The notes under the pieces are model-generated. The model searched no databases. It was not told where the DNA came from and worked only from the letters and a program-made list of their open reading frames with translations. From an uncultured Bacteroides sp. (lineage in GTDB: Bacteria > Bacteroidota > Bacteroidia > Bacteroidales > Bacteroidaceae), in assembly GCA_900766195.1 (NCBI GenBank), contig CAAFUN010000093.1:79608-143607 (forward strand): a stretch of DNA of 64,000 nucleotides, read 5' to 3'. This document shows, in pieces, positions 7,416 to 16,287 of the stretch. Positions within the stretch are counted from its first letter, which is position 1, and the number at the start of each line of letters is the position of its first letter. The translations under genes and the position numbers were made by a program.

Positions 7416-9812
7416 ATGAAGACATTGATTTACTTGACACTCTCAATTGTATTTATTTTACCATTAAAACTTAATGCACAGCAAAACAAAGACTTTTGTT
7501 TGGAGGGCACTCTATGTGATATCGCTACCGGAAAAGCGGTAGACTACGCAACAGTGGCAATACTTTCCGCTCCAGATTCTTTATATGTAAAGGGAGCTGT
7601 AAGCAATGAGAACGGTAAATTCAGAATAAACAATCTATCATCAAAGAAATACATTGTGTCTGTCAGTCATTTGTTATATAAGCGTAAATTCATTAATCTC
7701 AATCTACAAGAAAACCACTCATTGGGAACAGTCAACTTAGAAAGCAACGTGAAAGAGTTGAATGCAGTTGTCGTCACCGCCAATACCATTCAGCACAAAG
7801 CCGACAGATACGTAATCTCATTGCAAAACAACCCTATTACCAAAGGAAACAATACCACAGAGTTGCTGGGGCTAATGCCGGGAGTTACCAATGAAAGAGG
7901 AGACTTGAAAATATATGGACGCAATGTATCAAAGATCTATATTGACGGGCGCAAAATTAAAAATAAATCCGAATTAGATGCCACTCAAGCAGAGAATTTA
8001 GATAAGGTAGAAATTGTATATATGACCGGTAGTAGCGAAGATGCCTCAAATATGGGAGGAGTGATTAATATAAAACTTAAAAAACCAGTAAATGGAGGTT
8101 ATTATGGGTCTCTTTCAGGCAATTTTTCTACATTAACTGAAGACGGTCATAATGCAGACAACATCAACTCATCATTCAGCTACAGGTACAAAAAACTGAG
8201 TGTCTATAATTATATCTCTTATGATGATTCTAAAAATACAAACAAATACGACATCAACTCTCATTATAAAGATATAGACCGCTTTATAAAAATGAAAACT
8301 CATGAAGGAGGATGGAACCATTCATTCACAGACAGGTTAAGCCTGACTTATGATATTAATACTAAACATAGTATAGGAACTGATTTTAGGATAAGTATAC
8401 AGAATGGCACACCTGTACAAGGTTCCGAGTCCAGCGTCATGAATGACCAAAAAGCTATCATTGACCAAACAAATTCTTCCATACAAAAGAATTTAAGGAA
8501 TCGCCAATATCAAGGAGCGTTCAACTACAAATGGCTAATAGATAAAAAAGGTTCAAACTTCAAACTCATTGCAGACTATTTAAGATATAATAATAAGATA
8601 AAGCAAAACAGCGCCTATCTTTATGAAAGGTATACAGAAAATGAATATGCCAGATACTCCTTCAACGACATAGATGATAAAACGGATATGTTTGAAGCAG
8701 ACGCTAAATTTGAAATAAAGTCAGACAAAAATGGACAGTTTGATTTCGGATTAAATTACAGTCTATACAAATCGGCTCAATGGCTAAAATACCGGGATCT
8801 TACAAATGGAGAATGGATTGAAAATAAAGAGTTGAGTGATAGATACAAACTTGAAGGCAACAACTATGCCGGATACATTTCTTATTCTTCAGTAATAAAA
8901 CAAAGATTAATGTACAAAATAGGAATGCGCGTACAAGAGAACAAGATAAAATATAATTCACTTAAAGTTAATAAAGAGAACTCTAAATCTTATTCAGGAC
9001 TATATCCTTCTGTCAATCTCATGTATAACATAGATCCTGCAAAGGGCACCATGCTCAACCTGGCTTACCAGAGAGTTATGAATCCCATTCCTTATAACGT
9101 GATCACTCCGGTAGTTGTCTACAACGATGAAAATTCATATACAAAAGGGAATGTAGACATATCGCCAGCTAATTATCACATGATCATGCTTGGCAGTACT
9201 ATAGAAAACAAGTGGAATCTAAATTATATATTCATCACAGGAAAAGACATACTGTACTACAAAACTTTTGTTGACGAAAATAATTCCATGATCACCTACA
9301 CCATGCCGATAAGTGAAGGTAAAATGACGGGACATGGTTTTGGAATAGACAGAACGTTCAAACTGATCAAATGGTGGAGACTGAAAGCCAATGCCCGGAT
9401 GGAATGGATACAGTATGAAAGAGAAGTGGACAAGACTTCCACATGGAAACCCAATTTCCTGCTCATCAATAATTTCAATTTCAATAATGGATGGGGCGGA
9501 AACCTTACCGGATATTTAGAGCCTACATACAAAACCCAGGAAAGGACATACAAGTCGGTATATGGTATATATGGAAAAATCTATAGGTATTTATTAAAAA
9601 ACAAATTATTGATAGACTTGAACTTCACTGCCTATGCACATAACAGGCAATTAATCACAGAGACGCAATATCTACTGTCTAAAAGGACTTACAAGACTTG
9701 CCAAACAGCCTTCATTATCGGTGCAACCTACAACTTTAACGGCGGCAAAAAAGTCAATGCAAAACAAGCCAAAAGCATACAGAACTATTACGAATATAAA
9801 GATAATTATTAG
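7416..9812 (+). CDS. TonB-receptor-like outer membrane beta-barrel protein
   Basis: An outer-membrane protein of 798 residues. The start at 7416 gives a clean signal peptide (MKTLIYLTLSIVFILPLKLN, cut after AQ); the upstream in-frame ATG at 7386 does not. Domains in order: a CarboxypepD-regulatory-like beta-sandwich (about 30-110), a plug-like domain (about 115-220; NAVVVTANTIQ, ELLGLMPGV, GGVINIKLKK), then a large barrel of the OMP_b-brl_3 type rich in aromatic and asparagine residues. The protein is shorter than SusC and no SusD partner follows, so glycan import is not indicated; a TonB-dependent or simple surface role is open. It begins 44 bp right of the IS element, which may have replaced its native promoter. 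The TPR/HTH regulator upstream is the likely controller. Confidence 0.85.
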   Translation: MKTLIYLTLSIVFILPLKLNAQQNKDFCLEGTLCDIATGKAVDYATVAILSAPDSLYVKGAVSNENGKFRINNLSSKKYIVSVSHLLYKRKFINLNLQENHSLGTVNLESNVKELNAVVVTANTIQHKADRYVISLQNNPITKGNNTTELLGLMPGVTNERGDLKIYGRNVSKIYIDGRKIKNKSELDATQAENLDKVEIVYMTGSSEDASNMGGVINIKLKKPVNGGYYGSLSGNFSTLTEDGHNADNINSSFSYRYKKLSVYNYISYDDSKNTNKYDINSHYKDIDRFIKMKTHEGGWNHSFTDRLSLTYDINTKHSIGTDFRISIQNGTPVQGSESSVMNDQKAIIDQTNSSIQKNLRNRQYQGAFNYKWLIDKKGSNFKLIADYLRYNNKIKQNSAYLYERYTENEYARYSFNDIDDKTDMFEADAKFEIKSDKNGQFDFGLNYSLYKSAQWLKYRDLTNGEWIENKELSDRYKLEGNNYAGYISYSSVIKQRLMYKIGMRVQENKIKYNSLKVNKENSKSYSGLYPSVNLMYNIDPAKGTMLNLAYQRVMNPIPYNVITPVVVYNDENSYTKGNVDISPANYHMIMLGSTIENKWNLNYIFITGKDILYYKTFVDENNSMITYTMPISEGKMTGHGFGIDRTFKLIKWWRLKANARMEWIQYEREVDKTSTWKPNFLLINNFNFNNGWGGNLTGYLEPTYKTQERTYKSVYGIYGKIYRYLLKNKLLIDLNFTAYAHNRQLITETQYLLSKRTYKTCQTAFIIGATYNFNGGKKVNAKQAKSIQNYYEYKDNY

Positions 9813-9828
9813 AAAAAATAGAAAGATA

Positions 9829-10059
9829 TTCTATAAATATAAGAAAGATGAAAAAGAACAACAAATAGAAGTGATAAATGAATTCTATGTTCTCAATCAT
9901 TCATACAAAACAAAGGATAAAGTAAAAGAATAACTAAGGCATACAGAAAAAACTGCGGATTCAAATAAAACTCATTATAATTATGAGTTTTGGAACTTAC
10001 CAGAGATTCCTAAATTAAGTATGCCGTTAGAACTTTTATTAAAAAATAAAATGGAATAA
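9829..10059 (+). pseudogene. Possible decayed short gene interrupted by one stop
   Basis: One reading frame downstream of the barrel gene stays open apart from a single TAA at 9931-9933, running from about 9829 to a stop at 10057-10059. The translated halves (for example EKEQQIEVINEFYVLNHSY before the stop and YNYEFWNLPEIPKLSMPLEL after it) look like protein rather than random AT-rich sequence. No clear start codon or family is recognised. It overlaps a hairpin at 9967-9991, so chance is a real alternative. Confidence 0.3.
9967..9991. terminator. Hairpin between convergent barrel gene and nadA
   Basis: AAAACTCAT and ATGAGTTTT form a 9-bp stem around a 7-nt loop, with an A-rich left side and T-rich right side. 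Its place between convergent genes suits a bidirectional terminator, although it is 155 bp from the barrel stop. Confidence 0.55.
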
Positions 10060-10072
10060 ATATCAATTATCT

Positions 10073-11011
10073 CTATAGTCCCAGTTGTGCTGAAATTTCA
10101 AGCATACGTTTGATTGGATTGACTGCTTTTGCAGAAACAACAGGATCAACGGTTATCTCTGGTGACTCGTTTTTTAAACAGTCATAGAGCTTCTGTAATG
10201 TATTCAACCGCATGAAGCTGCACTCATTACAGGCACAGGTGCTATCATTGGGAGGAGCAGGGATAAACGTGGTATCCGGGCACTTCTTCTGCATCTCATG
10301 CAAGATACCGGATTCGGTAGCTACAATATATTTCTTTTCGGGATGACTTACGGCATACTTCAACAAGGCAGCCGTAGATCCTACCACATCGGCTAGCTTT
10401 AACAACGCTCCTTTACACTCAGGATGTGCCAGAATAATAGCATCGGGATGCTGGAGTTTCAAATCTACTATCTTCTCCACAGAAAACTGTTCGTGCACAT
10501 GACAGGCTCCATCCCATAATAACATCTGCCTGTTAGTAATTGAGTTGATATAATTACCGAGATTACGGTCGGGACCAAAGATAATTTTCTCATCTTTCGG
10601 GAAACTCTCTACAATCTGCTTTGCATTGGTGGAAGTAACCACAACATCAGTCAGTGCTTTTACGGCAGCAGTAGTGTTAACGTAGGATATTACCGTATAT
10701 CCTGGATGCTCTTTGATAAACTGTTCAAAACGGTCGGCCGGACAACTATCAGCAAGCGAACATCCGGCTTCGAGGTCGGGTACAAGTACTTTTTTTTGCG
10801 GACAAAGTATCTTAGCCGTTTCGCCCATGAAATGTACACCACACATTGCTATTATATCGGCATCGGTTTTTGCAGCCCATTGAGCCAATGCAAGACTATC
10901 ACCAACAAAATCGGCTATATCCTGTATTTCTCCTTTCTGGTAATAGTGAGCAAGGATGACCGCATTCTTTTCTTTTTTCAGCTGCTTTATAGATTCAATG
11001 AGATTATTCAT
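10073..11011 (-). CDS. nadA: Quinolinate synthase A
   Basis: Condenses iminoaspartate (from NadB) with dihydroxyacetone phosphate to quinolinate, the entry to NAD synthesis; oxygen-sensitive 4Fe-4S cytoplasmic enzyme. At 312 residues it is a normal NadA. Visible signatures are ILAHYYQ near residue 20, GDSLALAQWA, and AMCGVHFMGETAKIL. The three cluster cysteines are likely C84 (EAGCSLADSC), C170 (WDGACHVHE) and C264 (NECSFMRLNTL), with extra cysteines nearby at C259 and C261. Its partner nadB is in the same window at 28961-30532 rather than adjacent, and no nadC is seen. Transcription runs away from the AT-rich spacer that separates it from the TrmH-type gene. Confidence 0.97.
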   Translation of the reverse strand: MNNLIESIKQLKKEKNAVILAHYYQKGEIQDIADFVGDSLALAQWAAKTDADIIAMCGVHFMGETAKILCPQKKVLVPDLEAGCSLADSCPADRFEQFIKEHPGYTVISYVNTTAAVKALTDVVVTSTNAKQIVESFPKDEKIIFGPDRNLGNYINSITNRQMLLWDGACHVHEQFSVEKIVDLKLQHPDAIILAHPECKGALLKLADVVGSTAALLKYAVSHPEKKYIVATESGILHEMQKKCPDTTFIPAPPNDSTCACNECSFMRLNTLQKLYDCLKNESPEITVDPVVSAKAVNPIKRMLEISAQLGL

Positions 11012-11216
11012 AATTATAATAGTTTATTTCTCTTCTTTAAATAGAAATCTTTTAATGGTAATAATAGGCTGTTAATAGTGTGGATAAATAAACATGATTT
11101 TGCTTGCCTATAAAGTAATTAGTCTCTACGTAATAGTTATCTCTTCATAATGAACAATTACAAACAAGGTTAATCCTTGATAATAAGATGTATATTATAA
11201 ACGATTAACTTTCTGT

Positions 11217-11251
11217 TTATAACTGCAAAGTTAATAAGTTTGCAGTTATAA
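11217..11251. promoter_or_regulatory. Perfect 13-bp inverted repeat enclosing divergent -7 elements
   Basis: TTATAACTGCAAA (11217-11229) is exactly inverted at 11239-11251, with a 9-nt centre. Within it, TAAGTTTG (11235-11242) fits TAnnTTTG on the plus strand and the reverse of 11226-11233 (TAACTTTG) fits it on the minus strand. It may therefore be a symmetric divergent promoter, an operator shared by nadA and the methyltransferase gene, or part of an origin. Confidence 0.6.
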
Positions 11252-11390
11252 TTTGTTGGAATTAGGCTGAAAAATGTGTTTATGATGCTCTTGAAATTTT
11301 CTCCTAACTTTTTTGGAATGTTCATTCTAGTATATACCTAGTCTTTATTCTTAATAAAGCAAGAATTAGTTATGAAAACATGTTCATTTA

Positions 11391-11420
11391 GTATTCACAG
11401 CTTTTCAACCGTTATCAACA
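11391..11420 (-). other. Cluster of DnaA-box-like 9-mers
   Basis: Read on the minus strand, TGTTGATAA, GGTTGAAAA and TGTGAATAC follow each other at steps of about 9 to 12 bp. They deviate from the DnaA consensus TGTGGATAA at one to three positions. A perfect consensus box lies 300 bp away at 11079-11087. Confidence 0.4.
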
Positions 11421-11440
11421 GGTATGTGAACATAATAATT

Positions 11441-11448
11441 TATCTTTG
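11441..11448 (+). promoter_or_regulatory. Putative -7 element (TATCTTTG) for TrmH-type gene
   Basis: TATCTTTG matches the Bacteroides -7 consensus and lies 79 bp before the start codon. The -33 box is not clear. Confidence 0.45.
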
Positions 11449-11519
11449 CTTTGCATTTTGTATATTTACAAAATAATAGGATAGTATTACTTATATAAAA
11501 AGCTTGGAGATAACAACTT

Positions 11520-12053
11520 ATGATGCGTAAACTAAAAATAACCGAACTTAATAGGATAAGCGTGGATGAATTTAAAGAGGTGCATAAAACTCCTCTGGTT
11601 GTGGTACTGGATAATATAAGAAGTCTGCATAATATAGGTTCGGTATTTCGCACTTCGGATGCTTTCAGAGTGGAATGTATCTATTTGTGTGGAATCACTG
11701 CTACTCCTCCTCATGCTGAAATGCACAAGACGGCTTTAGGAGCTGAATTAACCGTGGATTGGAAGTATGTTAATAACGCAGTGGAAGCGGTTGATAAACT
11801 CAAAGAGGAAGGCTATACGATATATTCTATAGAGCAGGCAGAAGGAAGCATTATGCTTGAATCATTAAGTCTTGATAAGCAAAAGAAATATGCAGTGGTA
11901 TTGGGCAATGAGGTGAAAGGGGTGCAGCAGGAAGTAATTGATCATTCCGATGGGTGTGTGGAGATACCACAATTCGGTACCAAACATTCGTTAAACGTAT
12001 CTGTGACGGGAGGAATTATCATTTGGGAGTTTTTTAAGAAACTGCATTTCTAA
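11520..12053 (+). CDS. TrmH/SpoU family RNA 2'-O-methyltransferase
   Basis: SPOUT-class SAM-dependent enzyme expected to methylate a ribose 2'-OH in tRNA or rRNA; the exact target cannot be read from sequence. The 177-residue product is the minimal catalytic domain without an extra N-terminal RNA-binding domain. All three family motifs are visible: NIRSLHNIGSVFRTSDAF (motif 1, catalytic Arg), VLGNEVKGVQQEV (motif 2), and IPQFGTKHSLNVSVTGGI (motif 3, knot and SAM site). Two ATG codons stand in tandem at 11520 and 11523; either could be used. It is divergent from nadA. Confidence 0.93.
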   Translation: MMRKLKITELNRISVDEFKEVHKTPLVVVLDNIRSLHNIGSVFRTSDAFRVECIYLCGITATPPHAEMHKTALGAELTVDWKYVNNAVEAVDKLKEEGYTIYSIEQAEGSIMLESLSLDKQKKYAVVLGNEVKGVQQEVIDHSDGCVEIPQFGTKHSLNVSVTGGIIIWEFFKKLHF

Positions 12054-12069
12054 CTGCATCAGGTTTCTT

Positions 12070-12678
12070 TTAGAGTTGTCCGTTATCAATCATTATTACG
12101 ATGCGTTCTATCAATTGGTCTTCTCCTTCGGGATGGTATTCTTTTTTCAAACTAGCGCCGAATAGAGCGGCAAAAGCTTGATAGAAAGCAGCTTTAAAAG
12201 GACCCATAAAGGCTTTAACCAATTGATAAGTGGTTTGATTATTTTCGCGGTCTACAAGCTTTATCAGTAGCTTTCCCTGGGTGAATGAAAGCTTCTTCAT
12301 TTGTGGCGTATACTGCTGTTTGAGCCCTTTCTCCACGCGTTTGATATGCTCCTTGCGCTCTTTTTCGGTAGGTAGCGTTTGCATATACTCGTAAGTTTCT
12401 ATAATGGCCCGGTTGATTTCTCTTGCTATAGGAAGTACCTTTTTAATATTATAAATCAATCTGTAATATTCCACCCATTCCTTTTTTGATTTAAAGGCTA
12501 GGGGTTTGAACACATAAATGTTTGGCATTTCTATACAAGGAATGGTATCTCCTTCATATACGCAGAAAGTGAGTGGCCATCCTCCTATAGTGTAGCTTGC
12601 TGTTCCCTGTGCGCGACATAGTGTCACTGTGGACAATAGAAATACAATGAATATTACCGCTTTTACCTTCATTTTCAC
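12070..12678 (-). CDS. DUF4294 domain exported protein
   Basis: A 202-residue protein with an N-terminal signal peptide (hydrophobic AVIFIVFLLSTVTLCRAQ, cut after AQ) followed by a DUF4294 domain. Family features include IPNIYV-like text (MPNIYVFKPLAFKS), YYRLIYNIKKVLPIA and the lysine-rich central helix with LPTEKERKEHIKRVEKGLK. DUF4294 is confined to Bacteroidota and has no established function; a periplasmic location is indicated by the signal peptide. It converges on the TrmH-type gene (16 bp between stops). A -7 element lies just upstream at 12683-12690. Confidence 0.88.
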   Translation of the reverse strand: MKMKVKAVIFIVFLLSTVTLCRAQGTASYTIGGWPLTFCVYEGDTIPCIEMPNIYVFKPLAFKSKKEWVEYYRLIYNIKKVLPIAREINRAIIETYEYMQTLPTEKERKEHIKRVEKGLKQQYTPQMKKLSFTQGKLLIKLVDRENNQTTYQLVKAFMGPFKAAFYQAFAALFGASLKKEYHPEGEDQLIERIVIMIDNGQL

Positions 12679-12682
12679 ACTG

Positions 12683-12690
12683 CAAAATTA
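12683..12690 (-). promoter_or_regulatory. Putative -7 element (TAATTTTG) for DUF4294 gene
   Basis: The reverse complement of 12683-12690 is TAATTTTG. It lies only 5 bp upstream of the annotated start, so if it is used the mRNA would be nearly leaderless or translation would begin further in. Confidence 0.35.
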
Positions 12691-12889
12691 ATTGATTATC
12701 TTTATATTCCGTGTGAATACTATTTTTTTCCTTGTCCAGTTAACTTATTTAAGCTAACTTCGTAAGTCTTTAAATATTTTGAATAAAAATAGGAAGAATA
12801 AGTCTGCATAAATTGTATTAAATTACATTTTGTGTAGATGAGAGCATTGTTAACATTGAATTTAATCTATTAGACACAAACAAAATAAA

Positions 12890-14899
12890 ATGAATTTATT
12901 AAGATCAGGAGTATTCTTGGGAATACTATTTTTAATTCCTGCACTTAAAGCTCAAAACACAGTTGAATCTCTTATAGAAGATCCGTTGGAGGAACTTTCG
13001 GATGAGGATGAAGAAAGTAATTTGGAGAATGAAGTTGAAAACATTTCGGAGGATTTAAAGGATTCTATTAATCTGAATACCGCTACGAAACAAGATTTGG
13101 AGAAGTTCCCCTTTCTTTCTGATATTCAAATAGAAAATATATTGGCTTATCTCTATATTCACGGACAGATGCAGACCATTTATGAATTGCAACTGGTTGA
13201 AGAAATGGACAAACATACCATTGATTTGTTGCTTCCGTTTGTTTATGTACTACCCATACCGGAGGAAAGAGAATTCCCTAAGTTGAAAACAATCTTTAAA
13301 TACGGAAAACAGGAACTGCTGACCCGGCTTGATGTACCGTTATATACTCGTAAAGGATATGCACACGATTATCTGGGACCATCTGTTTATCATTCGTTGA
13401 AGTATGACTTTCGATATGGAGACTATATTCAGTTTGGTATGACAGGCGAAAAGGATTCGGGTGAGCCATTTATGGCACTTCACAATGCAAAGGGATATGA
13501 TTATTATTCCTTTTATTTTTTACTGCATCATTTGGGCTGCTTAGAAACACTTGCGTTGGGTAATTATCAGTTGAGCTTTGGACAGGGGCTGGTGATGAAT
13601 TCCAATTTCAGGTTGGGTAAATCGTCTTCTCTCTTCACATTGGATAATAGGGGAGCGAATATAAGGAAACACAGTTCTACGGATGAATATAATTATTTCA
13701 GAGGTGTTGCTGCCACCCTGCGCATTTACAAACCGTTGACCGCTTCTGTGTTTTACTCTTACCGCACGATGGATGGTAAAGTGAAGGACGATGAGATTGC
13801 TTCAATAGATAAAGGCGGACTTCACCGTTCTGTAAAGGAGGCTGAAAAGAGGGGAGTTTTCTCTTTGCTGTTGATGGGAGGTAATGTAAACTACGATACT
13901 GGTGCTTTACATGTGGGAGTAACGGGCATTTACTATTTCTTCAATCATCCCTATGAACCGGACTTGAAGGAGTATTCAAAATATAATATGCACGGCAATT
14001 ACTTTTATAATAGCGGTATTAATTATAAATACCGGTTGAAGCGGTTTACTTTTCTGGGTGAGGCGGCTGTGGGTAAGCAGGGATTTGCTGTGCTAAATCA
14101 ACTTAGGTACAAGCTATTAACAGGTTATCAACTGCTGTTAATTCATCGTTATTATGCCCATAATTATTGGAACTTGTTTGGGCGTTCTTTCGGTGAAAGC
14201 AGTACACCGCAGAATGAAAATGGATGGTATATTGCTGCTGATATGAACCCGTTTCAACATTGGAAATGTTTTATTGCCATGGATTTCTTTTCTTTTCCTT
14301 GGAAGAAATACCGCATCAGCAAGCCTTCGCAAGGGGTGGATGCGATGTTCAGAGCAACCTATTCTCCTCAACGTAATGTGTTGATGTATGTCAGTTATCG
14401 GTATAAATGCAAGGAACGAGATAAATCCGGTACAAAGGGTGCAATCACTTTGCCTACTTTTCACCATTCCGTACGCTATCGGCTGGATGTTTTGAAGAAA
14501 GCATTGAGGTGGTGCACTACGGTAGATTACAATCATTTTCATTTGCAGGGAGAGGAGGGGAGTGTAGGCTTTCAGTTTAGCCAGTCTTGTGCTTATGCCT
14601 TTCGTTCTATTCCGTTGAATACATTCATTCAGGTTAGTTATTTCCATACGGACAGTTACGATGCGCGGGTATATAATTACGAGCGGAGTTTGCTATATAC
14701 CTTTTATACGCCTTCATTCTATGGCAGAGGTTTCCGTTACTCTGCTGTGATGCGCTACGATTTGAGTAAATCGTGCATGCTCTTGGCTAAATTTGGGCAA
14801 ACCGTCTATCAAGACCGCAACAAAATAGGTTCGGGTAAGGATTTAATTCCGGGAAACAGGAAGAGCGACTTGCAGGTGCAATTGCGGTTGAAATTTTGA
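12890..14899 (+). CDS. Helix-hairpin-helix outer-membrane protein
   Basis: An exported protein of 669 residues with a signal peptide (MNLLRSGVFLGILFLIPALK, then AQ), an acidic linker (about 25-60, rich in Glu and Asp), and a ComEA-like helix-hairpin-helix region (about 60-125; DSINLNTATKQDLEKFPFLS). The rest, about 150-669, looks like an outer-membrane beta-barrel with alternating aromatic and polar residues (YGDYIQFGMTGEKDSG, LALGNYQLSFGQGLV). The combination of a DNA-binding-type HhH with a barrel is known in Bacteroidota hypothetical proteins, but its role is not established; DNA uptake would be a guess. It stands alone with a 211-bp AT-rich spacer in front. Confidence 0.8.
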   Translation: MNLLRSGVFLGILFLIPALKAQNTVESLIEDPLEELSDEDEESNLENEVENISEDLKDSINLNTATKQDLEKFPFLSDIQIENILAYLYIHGQMQTIYELQLVEEMDKHTIDLLLPFVYVLPIPEEREFPKLKTIFKYGKQELLTRLDVPLYTRKGYAHDYLGPSVYHSLKYDFRYGDYIQFGMTGEKDSGEPFMALHNAKGYDYYSFYFLLHHLGCLETLALGNYQLSFGQGLVMNSNFRLGKSSSLFTLDNRGANIRKHSSTDEYNYFRGVAATLRIYKPLTASVFYSYRTMDGKVKDDEIASIDKGGLHRSVKEAEKRGVFSLLLMGGNVNYDTGALHVGVTGIYYFFNHPYEPDLKEYSKYNMHGNYFYNSGINYKYRLKRFTFLGEAAVGKQGFAVLNQLRYKLLTGYQLLLIHRYYAHNYWNLFGRSFGESSTPQNENGWYIAADMNPFQHWKCFIAMDFFSFPWKKYRISKPSQGVDAMFRATYSPQRNVLMYVSYRYKCKERDKSGTKGAITLPTFHHSVRYRLDVLKKALRWCTTVDYNHFHLQGEEGSVGFQFSQSCAYAFRSIPLNTFIQVSYFHTDSYDARVYNYERSLLYTFYTPSFYGRGFRYSAVMRYDLSKSCMLLAKFGQTVYQDRNKIGSGKDLIPGNRKSDLQVQLRLKF

Positions 14900-15106
14900 A
14901 ATGATATTTAAATGCTTTTTAGCGTTGAATGAAGAACCTTTCAGTAGATCAGTCATTTTGTATTAGGGATTAACAAAAAACAAATCAACTTGATATGGGG
15001 TAATCAATTAGAATCAATTGATCAGAGGTAAGCATTGTTTAAGCCACATCGGCATGAGCATCTTAAATAATTTGATTTATTTGTTGTAAGCTATTTTATT
15101 ATTTGT

Positions 15107-15114
15107 TATTTTTG
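15107..15114 (+). promoter_or_regulatory. Putative promoter with -7 TATTTTTG
   Basis: TATTTTTG fits the -7 consensus, with TTG (15084-15086) or TTTG (15080-15083) 20 to 23 bp upstream as a possible -33 box. Transcription would start about 30 bp before the 15152 gene. Confidence 0.5.
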
Positions 15115-15151
15115 GCATATTAAATAAGTGATGCTCAGGAGGATATATATA

Positions 15152-16036
15152 ATGACAGGAAAGCGGAATATATATTATCTTTTAATCCATTCGGCATTGA
15201 TTGTACTGCTGGTTTTCGTGCCGGAGTTTCTTTTCGCTCAAGAAGATGGCATACGTACTGTGAAAGATAGTACGCGTATTCAGTTGAGTGGTGAACAATT
15301 ATATTCTCCTTCCGCTTCTTTATATATTGAAACTTTACCTACGGCTCTTCTTACTCTGCATCCTCTGATAAAACCACAACTGCCTTCTTTAGGTTCCATT
15401 TCTGATTTTTCATTGAAGGAGACGTTTCGCCTTCCTTATCAACTTAATCCTTCCTTACTCTTCCGGGGTGATTACAGTACTAACGGGGTATTGCATCAAT
15501 TCAGCAATGGTGTGTTGTTTGGACACGGTGGACAAACGAGTGTACCTGGCATAGGACGTTTCAATGATGCTTCACTGGGTTACCAACATGTTTTTGGTGA
15601 CAGGCTGACGTTTCAGGCAAGCGTAAATAGCATGAAAGTAAACATGTCCCATATTACGGGGCAGACATTCAGCACTTCGGGTAGTTTCATGTATCGTGCT
15701 TCTGACCGACTTGCTTTTAAGGTTTTCGGTTCATATAATATAGGTAATTCTTACGGGATGAGCACTAACTCGTATGGAGCTACAATGGTATTGGATATGT
15801 CCGACCGTTTTGGAGTGGAAGTGGGAGCACAACGCTATTATAATACGATGAGCGGTCGTTGGGAAACGGTCCCCATTGTAATTCCTTACTATAACTTCGA
15901 TAAGTTTAAGTTAGGGCTTGACGTTGGGGGAATACTTTACGAAATTCTTCGTGGTGCCATGTTTGGAAAGGAAGATTGGAGCGGAGGTCCTACAATTGCT
16001 CCACCTCGTTTCTCACCATCTATAAGAGGGAGATAA
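15152..16036 (+). CDS. Exported protein of unknown function, barrel-like
   Basis: I choose the ATG at 15152 (MTGKRNIYYLLIHSALIVLL) over that at 15128, because it gives a normal signal peptide ending in LFAQ; the product has 294 residues. After a proline- and leucine-rich region (about 45-100), the rest alternates glycine and aromatic residues like an outer-membrane barrel (GRFNDASLGYQHVFGDRLTF, SDRLAFKVFGSYNIGNS, SDRFGVEVGAQRYY). I recognise no named family. The C-terminus (PPRFSPSIRGR) is arginine-rich and does not end in the aromatic residue usual for barrels. It is followed by a 251-bp spacer and the radical SAM gene. Confidence 0.75.
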   Translation: MTGKRNIYYLLIHSALIVLLVFVPEFLFAQEDGIRTVKDSTRIQLSGEQLYSPSASLYIETLPTALLTLHPLIKPQLPSLGSISDFSLKETFRLPYQLNPSLLFRGDYSTNGVLHQFSNGVLFGHGGQTSVPGIGRFNDASLGYQHVFGDRLTFQASVNSMKVNMSHITGQTFSTSGSFMYRASDRLAFKVFGSYNIGNSYGMSTNSYGATMVLDMSDRFGVEVGAQRYYNTMSGRWETVPIVIPYYNFDKFKLGLDVGGILYEILRGAMFGKEDWSGGPTIAPPRFSPSIRGR

Positions 16037-16242
16037 AATGTATGTTTTTATACTAAGCTTATTGATCTTCTTTTTTCTTTCTTTATTGTATTCTTCTGAT
16101 CTGAGAAAGTTTATTCATTGGTTTATTTTGAATACTTCCTATGGTTTCAGGGTAAGCAAAGAAAACGGAATATATTTTTACATTACAGTGACAGAAACTG
16201 TAGTTTGTTTACTAAACATATCTATAAATCGTAATTCTTGTG

Positions 16243-16250
16243 TACATTTG
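16243..16250 (+). promoter_or_regulatory. Putative -7 element (TACATTTG) for radical SAM gene
   Basis: TACATTTG fits TAnnTTTG and lies 37 bp upstream of the radical SAM start codon. It lies within a spurious ORF at 16038-16256. Confidence 0.55.
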
Positions 16251-16287
16251 CAGTGACTAACTGTATATCATTGTATTAATTATTGAA

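Larger units (their letters stand above)
11012..11519. other. 508-bp AT-rich divergent spacer with oriC-like features
   Basis: The spacer between nadA and the TrmH-type gene holds no credible ORF. It contains a perfect DnaA box on the minus strand (TGTGGATAA at 11079-11087), a tight cluster of DnaA-box-like 9-mers at 11391-11420, and a perfect 13-bp inverted repeat at 11217-11251. An AT-rich stretch (about 11421-11519) precedes the methyltransferase start. This combination resembles a bacterial replication origin but could be just a long regulatory region; neither dnaA nor dnaN is in the window. Confidence 0.4.

Noticed and set aside
16038..16256. 72-residue hydrophobic ORF after the 15152 gene
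   Set aside because: It ends within the radical SAM promoter, has no signal or family resemblance, and its latter half reads as random AT-rich translation.
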